From Betaproteobacteria bacterium (GTDB lineage Bacteria > Pseudomonadota > Gammaproteobacteria > Burkholderiales > SG8-39): DNA of 5,783 bases. The DNA lies in contig JAEKLK010000279.1 of assembly GCA_019509895.1 (NCBI GenBank), positions 1-5,783 on the forward strand, in the 5' to 3' direction. The number at the start of each line of letters is the position of its first letter. The first letter of the stretch is position 1. The notes below the pieces were generated by a model, which made no database searches, had not been told where the DNA came from, and saw only the letters and a list, made by a program, of their open reading frames with translations. Made by a program: the position numbers and the translations under genes. This document shows, piece by piece, positions 1-5,783 of the stretch.

Positions 1-2333
1 CAGGCGACTTCGAGTTTGAGGAGCGTATCGGGCAGGGGCTCGCGCTTCGCGGCGGCGGCGCCACGGAAACGCACGTCCATGGCGGCTTTCCAGGGAGCGG
101 GGAGGTCCCCAAGGGCGCTCCAGCGGGCTTCCAGGTCGGGCGCGGGCTCGGCGGCGGCTTCGCGCTCGTCGCATAGGCGGGTCGCGGCGATGAGGGCATC
201 GAAGCGCGCTTGCGCCGCGTGGTCGGCGATGTCGCGCAGGCGCTTTGACGCGGCATCGCGAGCGGCGCGATAGCGGGCTTCCAGCCGCGCGGCGTGCGGC
301 CCTGTCACTCGGGCGCTGGCGCGCCAGGCGGTGTCGGCGGCGGCGAGGGCTCGCTTGGTGTCGCCTGCGCTACGGGCGGAATTTTCGCCGGGCGGGGCGG
401 CGAGGCTATCGATGATCGCTTCGCGCGCCTTGATCGGGGCGTCCGCTTCGGATTCGCGGGCAGCGCGCTCGGCGTCGCGTGCGCTGAATACGGCATCGGT
501 GGCCGCCTTGAACGCGGTCCACAGCGCATTCTCCTCGCGCCGGGGCAAAGACATGGACTTGGCATGGGCTTGCCATTGCGCTTGCAGCGCACGCGCCTTG
601 TCGATCGCACCGCGCGCGAGCGGCTTAGACTCGCCGAGCGTCTTCGCGGCGGCAATGAGTCGCTCCCGCTCTTGGGTCGCATCGCGATACGCCTGCGTCA
701 GCGGGGCTTCCAGGGCCTGGAGGGTTGCCGCGAAACGCGCGCTCACGGCCTGGTCGCCCTTTTGGGCATCGCGCGGCACCGTGTGCTCCACCGGCCCTAA
801 TTTACGCCAGGCGATTTTTGCCTCTTCGAGAGTCCGGGCAAGCGCGCGCGAGTCGGGCTGGCTTGCGCCGGCCTTGAGAAGGTCGTCGATGATGCGGTTG
901 CGGGCGGCGAGGTTTTCCTGCCGCGCGGCCTTGAGCTTGTCGAGATGCGCCGCCACCGGCGCGTAGGCGGCCTTCAAGGCGCCGTCGAAAGCGAGCCACG
1001 CGGTCTTGCTGGTCGCGCCGCCGAGCTTGTCCAGCTCCTTCCAGCGCTGGCGCAGCTTCTCGATCGCGTCGGCATGCGCCTTGAGCGCAATTTTTTCCCC
1101 GGCCATCCCGGCGAGCCCCTGCGCTTCGGCGACCAGCTCCTCGCGCCGCTGTCCGCCGCTCCAGCGCTGCCATTCGCGCAGGCGCAGCTGTTCTTGGCGC
1201 AGGGATTGGATGCGCCGGGTGAGCGCGGCATCCACCGGGCCCGCCTTGAGCGCGACGTCGATCTGCGTGATCAGCCGCGTCAGCTCCGCGACCTGTCCCG
1301 CGGCATGCGCCGCTTCGGCCTGCTCCACATGGCGCTGCATTTGGGCCAGGCGCCGTTTCCTTCGCTCGGCGCTGAGCTCGCCTTCGTGCGTTCGGCGCGC
1401 TTCGCGCGCGCGTTGGCGCTCTTCGCCGCAAGCATTGCGCCACTCGGAAAAGCGATGCGTGAGCAGAGCCTGCAATTCGCCGTCCGCGACCTCCGGAAAG
1501 CTGCGCCATTGCTCGATCTTCGTCTTTTCCTCGGATTCGTCCGCAAAGCCGGCGACGGGCAAAGAGCGCAGGAACTCGGCGCGCTGCACGACGCTCGCGG
1601 CGAGCGCCAGCGCGCGATTGGCAGCATCGATTTTCTCGGTGCGGCGCGGATCACCGGCCGTGCCGGCGGCCCCGGGCGCCTCGTTCAGCAGTTGCAGCAG
1701 GGCCGCCGCCTGCTCGGCTGTCGCGCTGGCAGGCTTCGGCGATGCCGGCGCCACCGCGCCAGCCGCCACGCCGGCGAGCCCTGCCGTCAGGGCGTGGATC
1801 ACGGCATCCGCGGCGGCGAGCCAGCGTGCGAGCGCCTGTCCCGCCTCGCCGCGTTCGCGCACCCTCGCGCCGAGTTGCGAGCGCACCGCCGCGAACTCGC
1901 TCGCCAGCGCCTGGTCGGGCAAGGCTTCGCTCAGCGCTGCCCAGGCACGGTCCAGCTCGACCAGGCGATTGACCGGAATGCTCTCCTGCTCGAGCAGGCT
2001 GTGCGCAGCGGCGATCAGGACCGGGGCCTGCGCGAGGGCTTCGCGCCGGGCGACCGCCGCCTCCAAGCGCGACTTCGCCGCGCGATACAGTCGCTTATCC
2101 TGATCCCTAAATTCGCGCGCCGCCTGCTTGAGTGCATCCTCCTGGGTCAGCGCCGCGAGCGCGGCAAGCTTCAGCTCGACGCCAGGTGCCTGGTGTGCCA
2201 ATTGCAGCAGCGCGCCGTCGTCTCCATCTGCCGCATGGAGCCTTTCCCGCCAGCCTTGCAGCTCGGCTTCGGTAATCGGCGTCGCCGCTGCTGGCAGGGG
2301 CGCCGCGTCCTTCTTGAATAGGTTGTCGAACAT
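1..2333 (-). CDS. DUF349 helical-repeat protein, 3' end outside the window
   Basis: The frame is open for 777 codons from ATG at 2333 (MFDNLFKK) to the left edge, with no minus-strand stop in phase. The product is rich in Ala, Arg, Leu and Glu and looks wholly alpha-helical and cytoplasmic, with no signal peptide or membrane segment. Units with the DUF349 pattern (Trp, short Leu/Gly turn, then a helix such as LWTAFKAATDAVF) have their Trp at residues 431, 509, 587, 670 and 738. Weaker copies are centred on W131 and W276. W509 opens the most typical unit, WRKLGPV. An Ala/Pro-rich low-complexity stretch around residues 190-215 separates the N-terminal part from the rest. DUF349 proteins have no established biochemical role; the repeats suggest a scaffold or binding function (inference). 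Related proteins run on past the EVA at the edge, so perhaps 50-150 residues are missing. A short AGG, six bases upstream of the ATG, is the only visible Shine-Dalgarno. Confidence 0.93.
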   Translation of the reverse strand, partial: MFDNLFKKDAAPLPAAATPITEAELQGWRERLHAADGDDGALLQLAHQAPGVELKLAALAALTQEDALKQAAREFRDQDKRLYRAAKSRLEAAVARREALAQAPVLIAAAHSLLEQESIPVNRLVELDRAWAALSEALPDQALASEFAAVRSQLGARVRERGEAGQALARWLAAADAVIHALTAGLAGVAAGAVAPASPKPASATAEQAAALLQLLNEAPGAAGTAGDPRRTEKIDAANRALALAASVVQRAEFLRSLPVAGFADESEEKTKIEQWRSFPEVADGELQALLTHRFSEWRNACGEERQRAREARRTHEGELSAERRKRRLAQMQRHVEQAEAAHAAGQVAELTRLITQIDVALKAGPVDAALTRRIQSLRQEQLRLREWQRWSGGQRREELVAEAQGLAGMAGEKIALKAHADAIEKLRQRWKELDKLGGATSKTAWLAFDGALKAAYAPVAAHLDKLKAARQENLAARNRIIDDLLKAGASQPDSRALARTLEEAKIAWRKLGPVEHTVPRDAQKGDQAVSARFAATLQALEAPLTQAYRDATQERERLIAAAKTLGESKPLARGAIDKARALQAQWQAHAKSMSLPRREENALWTAFKAATDAVFSARDAERAARESEADAPIKAREAIIDSLAAPPGENSARSAGDTKRALAAADTAWRASARVTGPHAARLEARYRAARDAASKRLRDIADHAAQARFDALIAATRLCDEREAAAEPAPDLEARWSALGDLPAPWKAAMDVRFRGAAAAKREPLPDTLLKLEVA

Positions 2334-2335
2334 GC

Positions 2336-2491
2336 CTACCTGTTGAGGTGCCTGTCGAGGAACTCCATCGTGCGCTTCCAAGCGAGCTCGGCGGCCTGCG
2401 GATTGTACTCGAGCGGCGATACCTTCCTCGCCGCTGTCTCGTTTGCGAACGCATGCTTCGCCTCGTAGCGGTGGAACTCGAACTTGAGTCC
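2336..2491 (-). pseudogene. 3' remnant of a dienelactone-hydrolase-like gene
   Basis: Only the last 51 codons plus TAG remain recognisable, starting at GLKFEFHRY. They match the C-terminus of the dienelactone hydrolase family (alpha/beta hydrolase fold). KHAFANE holds the catalytic His of the Cys-Asp-His triad (codon 2455-2453), and AELAWKRTMEFLDRHL is the closing amphipathic helix typical of the family. Full-length members are about 230-300 residues, so the nucleophile, the acid residue and most of the fold are gone. The frame stays open back to an ATG at 2551, but the residues before 2491 do not look like the family and are antisense to a cupin remnant. The stop lies two bases before the ATG of the DUF349 gene, so the intact gene was probably its upstream operon partner. 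Whether the remnant is still transcribed cannot be seen. Confidence 0.75.
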
Positions 2492-2748
2492 GCGTGCTGG
2501 AGTACAACGACCGCGCCGGTGAGAAGACGCATCAGCATCGCCATCCGGCATTCGTGCTGTACGCCCTGAGCGGCCTCGAGCGCACGCTGACTCTGCAGGG
2601 AGGAAAGGTGCTCAGGCGCGCATTCAGGCCTGGCGATGTGATGTGATCCGACGAGCAGACCCACATCGGTGAGAACGTAGGCGATACGCCCACGCGCGTG
2701 ATCATCGTCGAGCTGAAGAAGCTGCGCGAGGGATGCGCAAAGCCGTGA
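2488..2748 (+). pseudogene. Cupin-domain protein gene, truncated at 5' end, with internal stop
   Basis: Read on the plus strand from 2488, the frame gives VRVLEYNDRAGEKTHQHRHP and continues to a TGA at 2746-2748, looking like a small single-domain cupin. Metal-ligand motif 1 is visible as GEKTHQHRHP. Motif 2 is visible as PGDVM, then H and N in THIGEN (His codon 2662-2664, Asn codon 2674-2676). The tail RVIIVELKK is typical of these proteins. Two lesions are present. An in-frame TGA lies at 2485-2487, just upstream of the homology, with no start codon, so roughly 20-30 N-terminal residues are missing. A second TGA at 2644-2646 falls between VM and SDEQTH, where relatives have Trp (PGDVMW), consistent with TGG to TGA. 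Small cupins of this kind usually have no assigned substrate. It is the only plus-strand gene trace in the window. Confidence 0.75.
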
Positions 2749-2757
2749 CCGGCGCCA

Positions 2758-3066
2758 TCAGGCGACTTCGATAGCTTCCTGCACGTTGTCGACGGTTACG
2801 GGAACAACCCCGTAGACGATTTCCGGGGCCGCGCCGTACTTGGACGCCACCATGGCTTTCCACTCGGGCGTGAAGCACGCTTCGGCATCGGCCTTGGTCT
2901 TCCAAAGATAGATGCCCTTCACGTCGCCTGCCTCTGTGAAGACATAGTGCTTGCGCAAGAGCCCGCGCTTGCCCAGGTACAACGGCGCCGTGGTCTTGAA
3001 CATCGCGGTTGCTTGCTCGAGCGTCCAGCGGGTCGGCAGCTTGTACGTCAGGATCGAGATGATCAT
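2758..3066 (-). CDS. YdhR-like putative monooxygenase, small dimeric alpha/beta-barrel protein
   Basis: A 102-residue cytoplasmic protein starting MIISILTYKL and ending at TGA 2760-2758. The size, the first beta strand (residues 1-10), the helix from about 15 to 27, the central strand DVKGIYLW (48-55), the helix KADAEACFTPEWKAMVASKYG and the closing strand PEIVYGVVPVTVDN (81-94) fit the ferredoxin-like ABM/YdhR family. Such proteins normally work as dimers, and many are annotated as putative monooxygenases without a proven substrate. The ATG at 3066 is chosen because the family begins there and a GAAAG lies six bases upstream. Longer starts at TTG 3117 and ATG 3099 add a basic leader (RERLRRKRA) foreign to the family, and the latter overlaps the candidate -10 box. 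The gene ends nine bases from the convergent cupin remnant, with no terminator-like hairpin between them. Confidence 0.85.
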   Translation of the reverse strand: MIISILTYKLPTRWTLEQATAMFKTTAPLYLGKRGLLRKHYVFTEAGDVKGIYLWKTKADAEACFTPEWKAMVASKYGAAPEIVYGVVPVTVDNVQEAIEVA

Positions 3067-3097
3067 TGCGCGCTTTCGACGGAGACGTTCACGGTGC

Positions 3098-3127
3098 ATT
3101 AGAAACCGTCGAGCCAAGCGGACTCAA
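3098..3127 (-). promoter_or_regulatory. Candidate sigma70 promoter for the YdhR-like gene
   Basis: On the minus strand, TTGAGT (3127-3122, four of six bases of the -35 consensus) and TCTAAT (3103-3098, five of six of the -10) are separated by 18 bases. They sit in the locally AT-richer spacer upstream of the small gene. Transcription would begin near 3091, giving a leader of roughly 25 bases before the ATG at 3066. This agrees with the start chosen for that gene and would exclude the two longer starts. The match is by eye only and the downstream gene could also be read from the upstream operon. Confidence 0.35.
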
Positions 3128-3199
3128 ATGATTTTTTTGCTTCTCACGGATGCGTTCCGCGAATGCGACTGACGGGTTCTTGAAGTGCAGGGTGGCCGG

Positions 3200-3550
3200 C
3201 TACAAGATCTTTCGCAACACGTGGCGACGGTTGCGCGTGAAAGGCCGCACCTCTGCCGGCCAGCGCCCGAGCTCCACGGCCTTCGCCCAAGCGCTGCTGG
3301 TAAGCACCTCGGCGCTTTCCAGCTCGTAATACGCGCTGTAGCGCGGCTCGCCCTCGGCAACGATGGTCTTCTTCTCGCCGCCGATGAACATGGTGAGCGG
3401 GACGCTCACGGCACGTCGTATCGAGAGGACGCCCGGCACCTTGAGAAGCTCGGGTACGTGCTCCGTGTCGTAGACCTCATTGAAGAGCGCCTCCTTCGCC
3501 GGATCGACGTCCATGCTTGCGATGAAAACGAACTTCGCTTTTCCTGCCAT
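3200..3550 (-). CDS. Small dimeric alpha/beta-barrel protein, DUF4286/EthD-like
   Basis: A 116-residue cytoplasmic protein, MAGKAKFVFIASMDVDP onwards, ending at TAG 3202-3200. The first strand (residues 6-14) carries the MDV-P pattern. It is followed by the helix AKEALFNEVYDTEHVPELL (18-36) with the family's typical Y-D-T-E-H-(V/I)-P (27-33), and then VPGVLSIRR (38-46). A later strand, RYSAYYELES, leads to a helix and a Trp/Arg-rich tail. This is the ferredoxin-like layout of DUF4286/EthD-type proteins. Their substrates are mostly unknown, and nothing here points to one. The frame stays open far upstream across the aminopeptidase gene, but the start at 3550 is fixed by an excellent Shine-Dalgarno and by where the homology begins. 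It lies 56 bases after the aminopeptidase stop, in the same direction, so it is probably the third gene of that operon. Confidence 0.85.
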   Translation of the reverse strand: MAGKAKFVFIASMDVDPAKEALFNEVYDTEHVPELLKVPGVLSIRRAVSVPLTMFIGGEKKTIVAEGEPRYSAYYELESAEVLTSSAWAKAVELGRWPAEVRPFTRNRRHVLRKIL

Positions 3551-3554
3551 GCCA

Positions 3555-3561
3555 ACCTCCT
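3555..3561 (-). promoter_or_regulatory. Consensus Shine-Dalgarno of the DUF4286-like gene
   Basis: The minus strand reads AGGAGGT here, four bases before the ATG at 3550. It is the strongest ribosome binding site in the window and fixes this start inside a much longer open frame. It suggests this small protein is made at a higher level than the coupled genes upstream (inference). Confidence 0.85.
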
Positions 3562-3606
3562 TTATTTGCAACGAGAAGCACTGCTCAACGATGAAGTGGT
3601 CGCACC

Positions 3607-5091
3607 TCAGGCGGCCGCGCGCCCTGCTAGGAAATGCACAAGAAGCGCCACCGGCCTGCCCGTCGCGCCCTTGTCGTCGGTCGACGCGGTTCCGGCGATG
3701 TCGAGGTGCACCCACGGATAGCGCTTGGTGAACCGCGAAAGGAAGCACGCCGCAGTGATCGCGCAGTCGCCGTTCGGGCCGACGTTTGCAAAGTCCGCGA
3801 TGTTCGACTTGAACGTGTCCTGGTACTCGCGCCACAGGGGCATGTGCCAGCCGCGGTCCCAGGCGCTGTCGCCGGCCTCGAGCACCTCGCGCACGAGCGC
3901 GTCGCTCGTGGAAAACACGCCCGAGGCGATCTCGCCGAGCGCGGTTACGATCGCGCCTGTGAGCGTCGCGAGATCCACGAGGACCGCAGGCTTGTACTTC
4001 TCGGCGTAGGTCAGTGCGTCGGCAAGAAGGAGGCGGCCCTCGTAGTCGGTATCGAGGATTTCCACGGTCTGGCCGGACATCGTCGTCACGACGTCGCCCG
4101 GCTTGATGGCGTTTCCGTCGGGCATGTTCTCCGCGGCCGGAACGATGCCGACCACGTTGAGCCGCAGCTTCATGAGCGCGGCTCCGTGGAGCGCGCCGAA
4201 CACGCTCGCCGCGCCGCACATGTCGAACTTCATCTGCTCCATGTCCTCGGAGGACTTGATGCTGAGTCCGCCCGTGTCGAACGTGATTCCCTTGCCAACG
4301 AGGACGACCGGCGGCGCCTCGCGCTCGCCGCCGTGGTATTCCATGACGATGAGCTTGGGCGGCTGGGCGCTGCCGCTCGCGACCGCGAGGAATGCGTTCA
4401 TGCCGAGCTTCCCGAGGTCTTCCCGGTCGAGGATCTTCACCTCGAACCCGTGGCGGCCACCGAGCTCTTGCGCTTGATCAGCCAGATATGTCGGCGTGCA
4501 AATGTTGCCCGGCAGATTGCCGAGATCCTTGGCGAGCGTGATGCCCTCGGCGATCGCCACCGCCCGATCGACAACAGCCTCGGCTGCCGTCGCCTGCGAA
4601 CGATCGGCGACGTGGAAGACGACCTTCTCGAGTGCGCGCTTGTGTTTCGGCGGCTCGCTCTTCAGCTTGTCGAAGCGATACAAGCCGTTCATGACCGCAA
4701 GGACCGCCTGCTCGATCTTCCATGCGCCGTCGCGGCCGCTCACGGGAAGCTCGTTGAGACACAGCGTCGCCTCGGCGGCGCCCGTCGTGCGCAGCGACGT
4801 CGTGGCCGCCGAGAGCGCCGTGTGATAGCTGCTCTCCACGAATTCCGGCTCGGGGCCGAGGCCGACGAGAAGCACGCGCTCCGAGGCTACGTTCGGAATC
4901 CTGGTGAGGAGCAGCACCGTGCCGAGCTCGCCTTCGAGGTCGCCGCGGCTCACGGCCGCATCGAGGGCGTGGCCGGATGCGCGATCGAGCTCAATCGCGG
5001 AGGGCGAAAGCTTGCCGCCCTCGTACACGCCGACCACGATGCAGCCGGTGCGCTGCTTCTCGAGGCTTCCGCCGTTTACGACGAATTCCAT
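3607..5091 (-). CDS. pepA: Leucyl aminopeptidase, peptidase family M17
   Basis: A 494-residue cytosolic aminopeptidase close to the usual ~500 of the family. It removes N-terminal residues from peptides using two metal ions. Residues 1 to about 165 form the variable N-terminal domain and the rest the catalytic domain. The metal and catalytic residues are all visible: K267 and D272 in VGKGITFDTGG, K279, D290 in MKFDM, then D349, E351 and R353 in the signature. They line up with E. coli PepA K270, D275, K282, D293, D352, E354 and R356. The signature is DTDYEGRL instead of the classic NTDAEGRL. Other family blocks are PAAENMPDGNAIKPGD, VDLATLTGA and WVHLDIAGTA. The ATG at 5091 is preferred over the TTG at 5094: it overlaps the stop of the ATP-grasp gene (TGATG) and has GGAG eight bases upstream. 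It may be a specialised paralogue, so the symbol marks the family and not strict orthology. Confidence 0.95.
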   Translation of the reverse strand: MEFVVNGGSLEKQRTGCIVVGVYEGGKLSPSAIELDRASGHALDAAVSRGDLEGELGTVLLLTRIPNVASERVLLVGLGPEPEFVESSYHTALSAATTSLRTTGAAEATLCLNELPVSGRDGAWKIEQAVLAVMNGLYRFDKLKSEPPKHKRALEKVVFHVADRSQATAAEAVVDRAVAIAEGITLAKDLGNLPGNICTPTYLADQAQELGGRHGFEVKILDREDLGKLGMNAFLAVASGSAQPPKLIVMEYHGGEREAPPVVLVGKGITFDTGGLSIKSSEDMEQMKFDMCGAASVFGALHGAALMKLRLNVVGIVPAAENMPDGNAIKPGDVVTTMSGQTVEILDTDYEGRLLLADALTYAEKYKPAVLVDLATLTGAIVTALGEIASGVFSTSDALVREVLEAGDSAWDRGWHMPLWREYQDTFKSNIADFANVGPNGDCAITAACFLSRFTKRYPWVHLDIAGTASTDDKGATGRPVALLVHFLAGRAAA

Positions 5092-5103
5092 CAAACGGTC
5101 TCC
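5089..5103 (-). promoter_or_regulatory. Stop-start overlap and Shine-Dalgarno coupling ATP-grasp gene to aminopeptidase
   Basis: On the minus strand GGAG (5103-5100) is followed after eight bases by TGATG, in which the TGA of the ATP-grasp gene (5093-5091) and the ATG of the aminopeptidase (5091-5089) share one base. This layout is typical of translational coupling by terminating ribosomes and indicates that the two proteins are made together. Confidence 0.8.
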
Positions 5104-5783
5104 GCGATGCGGCGCGCGAACACGCCAAGGACTTCGCGGTAGAGCGCCTCGCCGAGCACCTGGTCTTCGTTGCCTGCGTCGATGTTCGGGTTGATGTTGA
5201 CTTCGATGAGATAGAAGCGGTCCTCGACCTGCTTGAGGTCGGCGCCGTACAGGCCGCGGCCGATCAGGTTGGCGGCCCGTACAGCCGTGTTGATCACCTG
5301 CTCAGGTGCCTCGCCGATGCTCATCGCTACGGTCTTGCCCTCGACCGGCTGCTCCTCGCCCTCGACCTTGATTATCTTCCAGTGGCCGGGCGCCATGAAG
5401 TACTTGGCGACGAAGAGCGGCCGCCGATCGTAAACGCCGACGCGCCAGTCGAAGTCGCTCGGTAGCCATTCCTGCGCGATCAGGAGCTCCGACTGGTTGA
5501 AGAAGCGCTGCGCTTCCTTGCGCACGCTCTCTTCGGATTCGATCTTCACGACGTCGACCCCGAAGCCGCTGTCGGGCAGCTTGAGCACGCACGGCAGTCC
5601 GAGCGTCGGGATGATTTCGTCCACGTTGCCACGGTGCACGATCAGCGTGCGTGGCGTCGCGATGCGATGCCGGTTCAGCAACTCCTGCATGTACACCTTG
5701 TTCCCGCACTTCAGGACGGACTCCGGATCATCCACGACCGGCATGCCAAGCGATTCCGCCCTGCGCAGGAACTCATAGATGCT
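5091..5783 (-). CDS. RimK-like ATP-grasp ligase, 5' end outside the window
   Basis: The C-terminal 230 residues of an ATP-grasp enzyme; the frame is open to the right edge. ATP-grasp ligases form amide or peptide bonds between an acyl phosphate and an amine. RimK itself adds glutamates to ribosomal protein S6, while relatives use other amino acids or peptides. Visible elements, numbered from the edge, are the nucleotide-binding lysine strand and loop VLKLPDSGFG (66-75), the adenine-contacting QEW (104-106), DWRVGVYD (112-119), GADLKQ (180-185) and the Mg-binding EVNINPN (194-200). MAPGHWKI (130-137) resembles the 'RimK family' proteins that carry an extra N-terminal domain. The ATG at 5744 is not the start, because upstream codons (SIYEFLRRAESLG) continue the family's sequence. 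It is coupled to the aminopeptidase gene, which suggests shared substrates. The substrate cannot be deduced from this part. Confidence 0.93.
   Translation of the reverse strand, partial: SIYEFLRRAESLGMPVVDDPESVLKCGNKVYMQELLNRHRIATPRTLIVHRGNVDEIIPTLGLPCVLKLPDSGFGVDVVKIESEESVRKEAQRFFNQSELLIAQEWLPSDFDWRVGVYDRRPLFVAKYFMAPGHWKIIKVEGEEQPVEGKTVAMSIGEAPEQVINTAVRAANLIGRGLYGADLKQVEDRFYLIEVNINPNIDAGNEDQVLGEALYREVLGVFARRIAETV

Noticed and set aside
1..13. Thirteen-base match between 1-13 and 2759-2771
   Set aside because: Both copies encode Glu-Val-Ala in the minus-strand reading with similar codons. Short matches like this are expected in GC-rich coding DNA and nothing else around them is repeated.
945..2321. 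458-codon open frame on the plus strand opposite the DUF349 gene
   Set aside because: It is in the same codon phase as the minus-strand DUF349 gene and of low-complexity Arg/Leu/Ala composition, as expected for an antisense shadow.
2402..2508. Inverted copies of GAGTACAA at 2403-2410 (minus) and 2500-2507 (plus) flanking the deletion junction
   Set aside because: Each encodes Glu-Tyr-Asn of its own protein family, eight bases is short, and the left copy is about 80 bases away from the junction, so a role in the deletion is not supported.
2644..2646. TGA read as Trp (recoded genetic code) or selenocysteine
   Set aside because: The ATP-grasp, aminopeptidase and YdhR-like genes all end at TGA where their families end and use TGG for Trp, and the cupin also lacks a start. 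No hairpin resembling a SECIS element is evident after the codon.
3130..3136. Run of seven T on the plus strand as an intrinsic terminator
   Set aside because: No GC-rich hairpin precedes it on the plus strand and the only plus-strand gene is a dead remnant ending almost 400 bases earlier. On the minus strand it is an A-run, which does not terminate.
3551..4219. Upstream extension of the DUF4286-like frame to 339 residues
   Set aside because: The extra part overlaps the well-supported aminopeptidase gene in another frame, is Arg/Gly-rich noise, and is separated from the real protein by a consensus Shine-Dalgarno and ATG at 3550.
3634..5142. 502-codon open frame on the plus strand, longer than the aminopeptidase it faces
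   Set aside because: It is codon-aligned antisense to the M17 gene, where GC-biased codon use avoids the triplets that would give stops. Its product is Arg/Ala/Val-rich with no recognisable domain.

Overview
The window is GC-rich, densely coding DNA. Gene families and codon use fit a proteobacterium, most likely a betaproteobacterium (Burkholderiales or Rhodocyclales-like). That placement is an inference from the DUF349 repeat protein and the general style of the genes; no rRNA or other lineage marker is present. All intact genes are on the minus strand.

Right part (5783 to 3200, read right to left): the C-terminal 230 residues of a RimK-like ATP-grasp ligase, whose TGA stop overlaps the ATG of an M17 leucyl aminopeptidase by one base. 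After a 56-base gap with a very strong Shine-Dalgarno comes a 116-residue protein that looks like a dimeric alpha/beta-barrel (DUF4286/EthD-like). The first two are almost certainly translated together and the third is probably in the same transcript. An ATP-grasp amide/peptide ligase paired with an aminopeptidase suggests a linked make-and-trim peptide or amino-acid-conjugate pathway, but the substrate is unknown.

Middle (3199 to 2334): a 133-base spacer with a candidate sigma70 promoter, then a 102-residue YdhR-like monooxygenase-fold protein. Next is a short stretch of gene debris. The last 86 codons of a cupin gene on the plus strand carry an in-frame TGA where the family has Trp, and the last 51 codons of a dienelactone-hydrolase-like gene lie on the minus strand. 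The two remnants meet within about three bases at 2488-2491. This is what one deletion would leave if it removed the start regions and shared intergenic region of two divergently transcribed genes.

Left part (2333 to 1): 777 codons of a large all-helical DUF349-repeat protein, whose C-terminus lies beyond the left edge. Its ATG follows the hydrolase remnant's stop by two bases, so the deletion may also have changed how it is transcribed.

No RNA genes, mobile elements, CRISPR arrays or convincing intrinsic terminators were found. There is no gene-free stretch longer than 300 bases.
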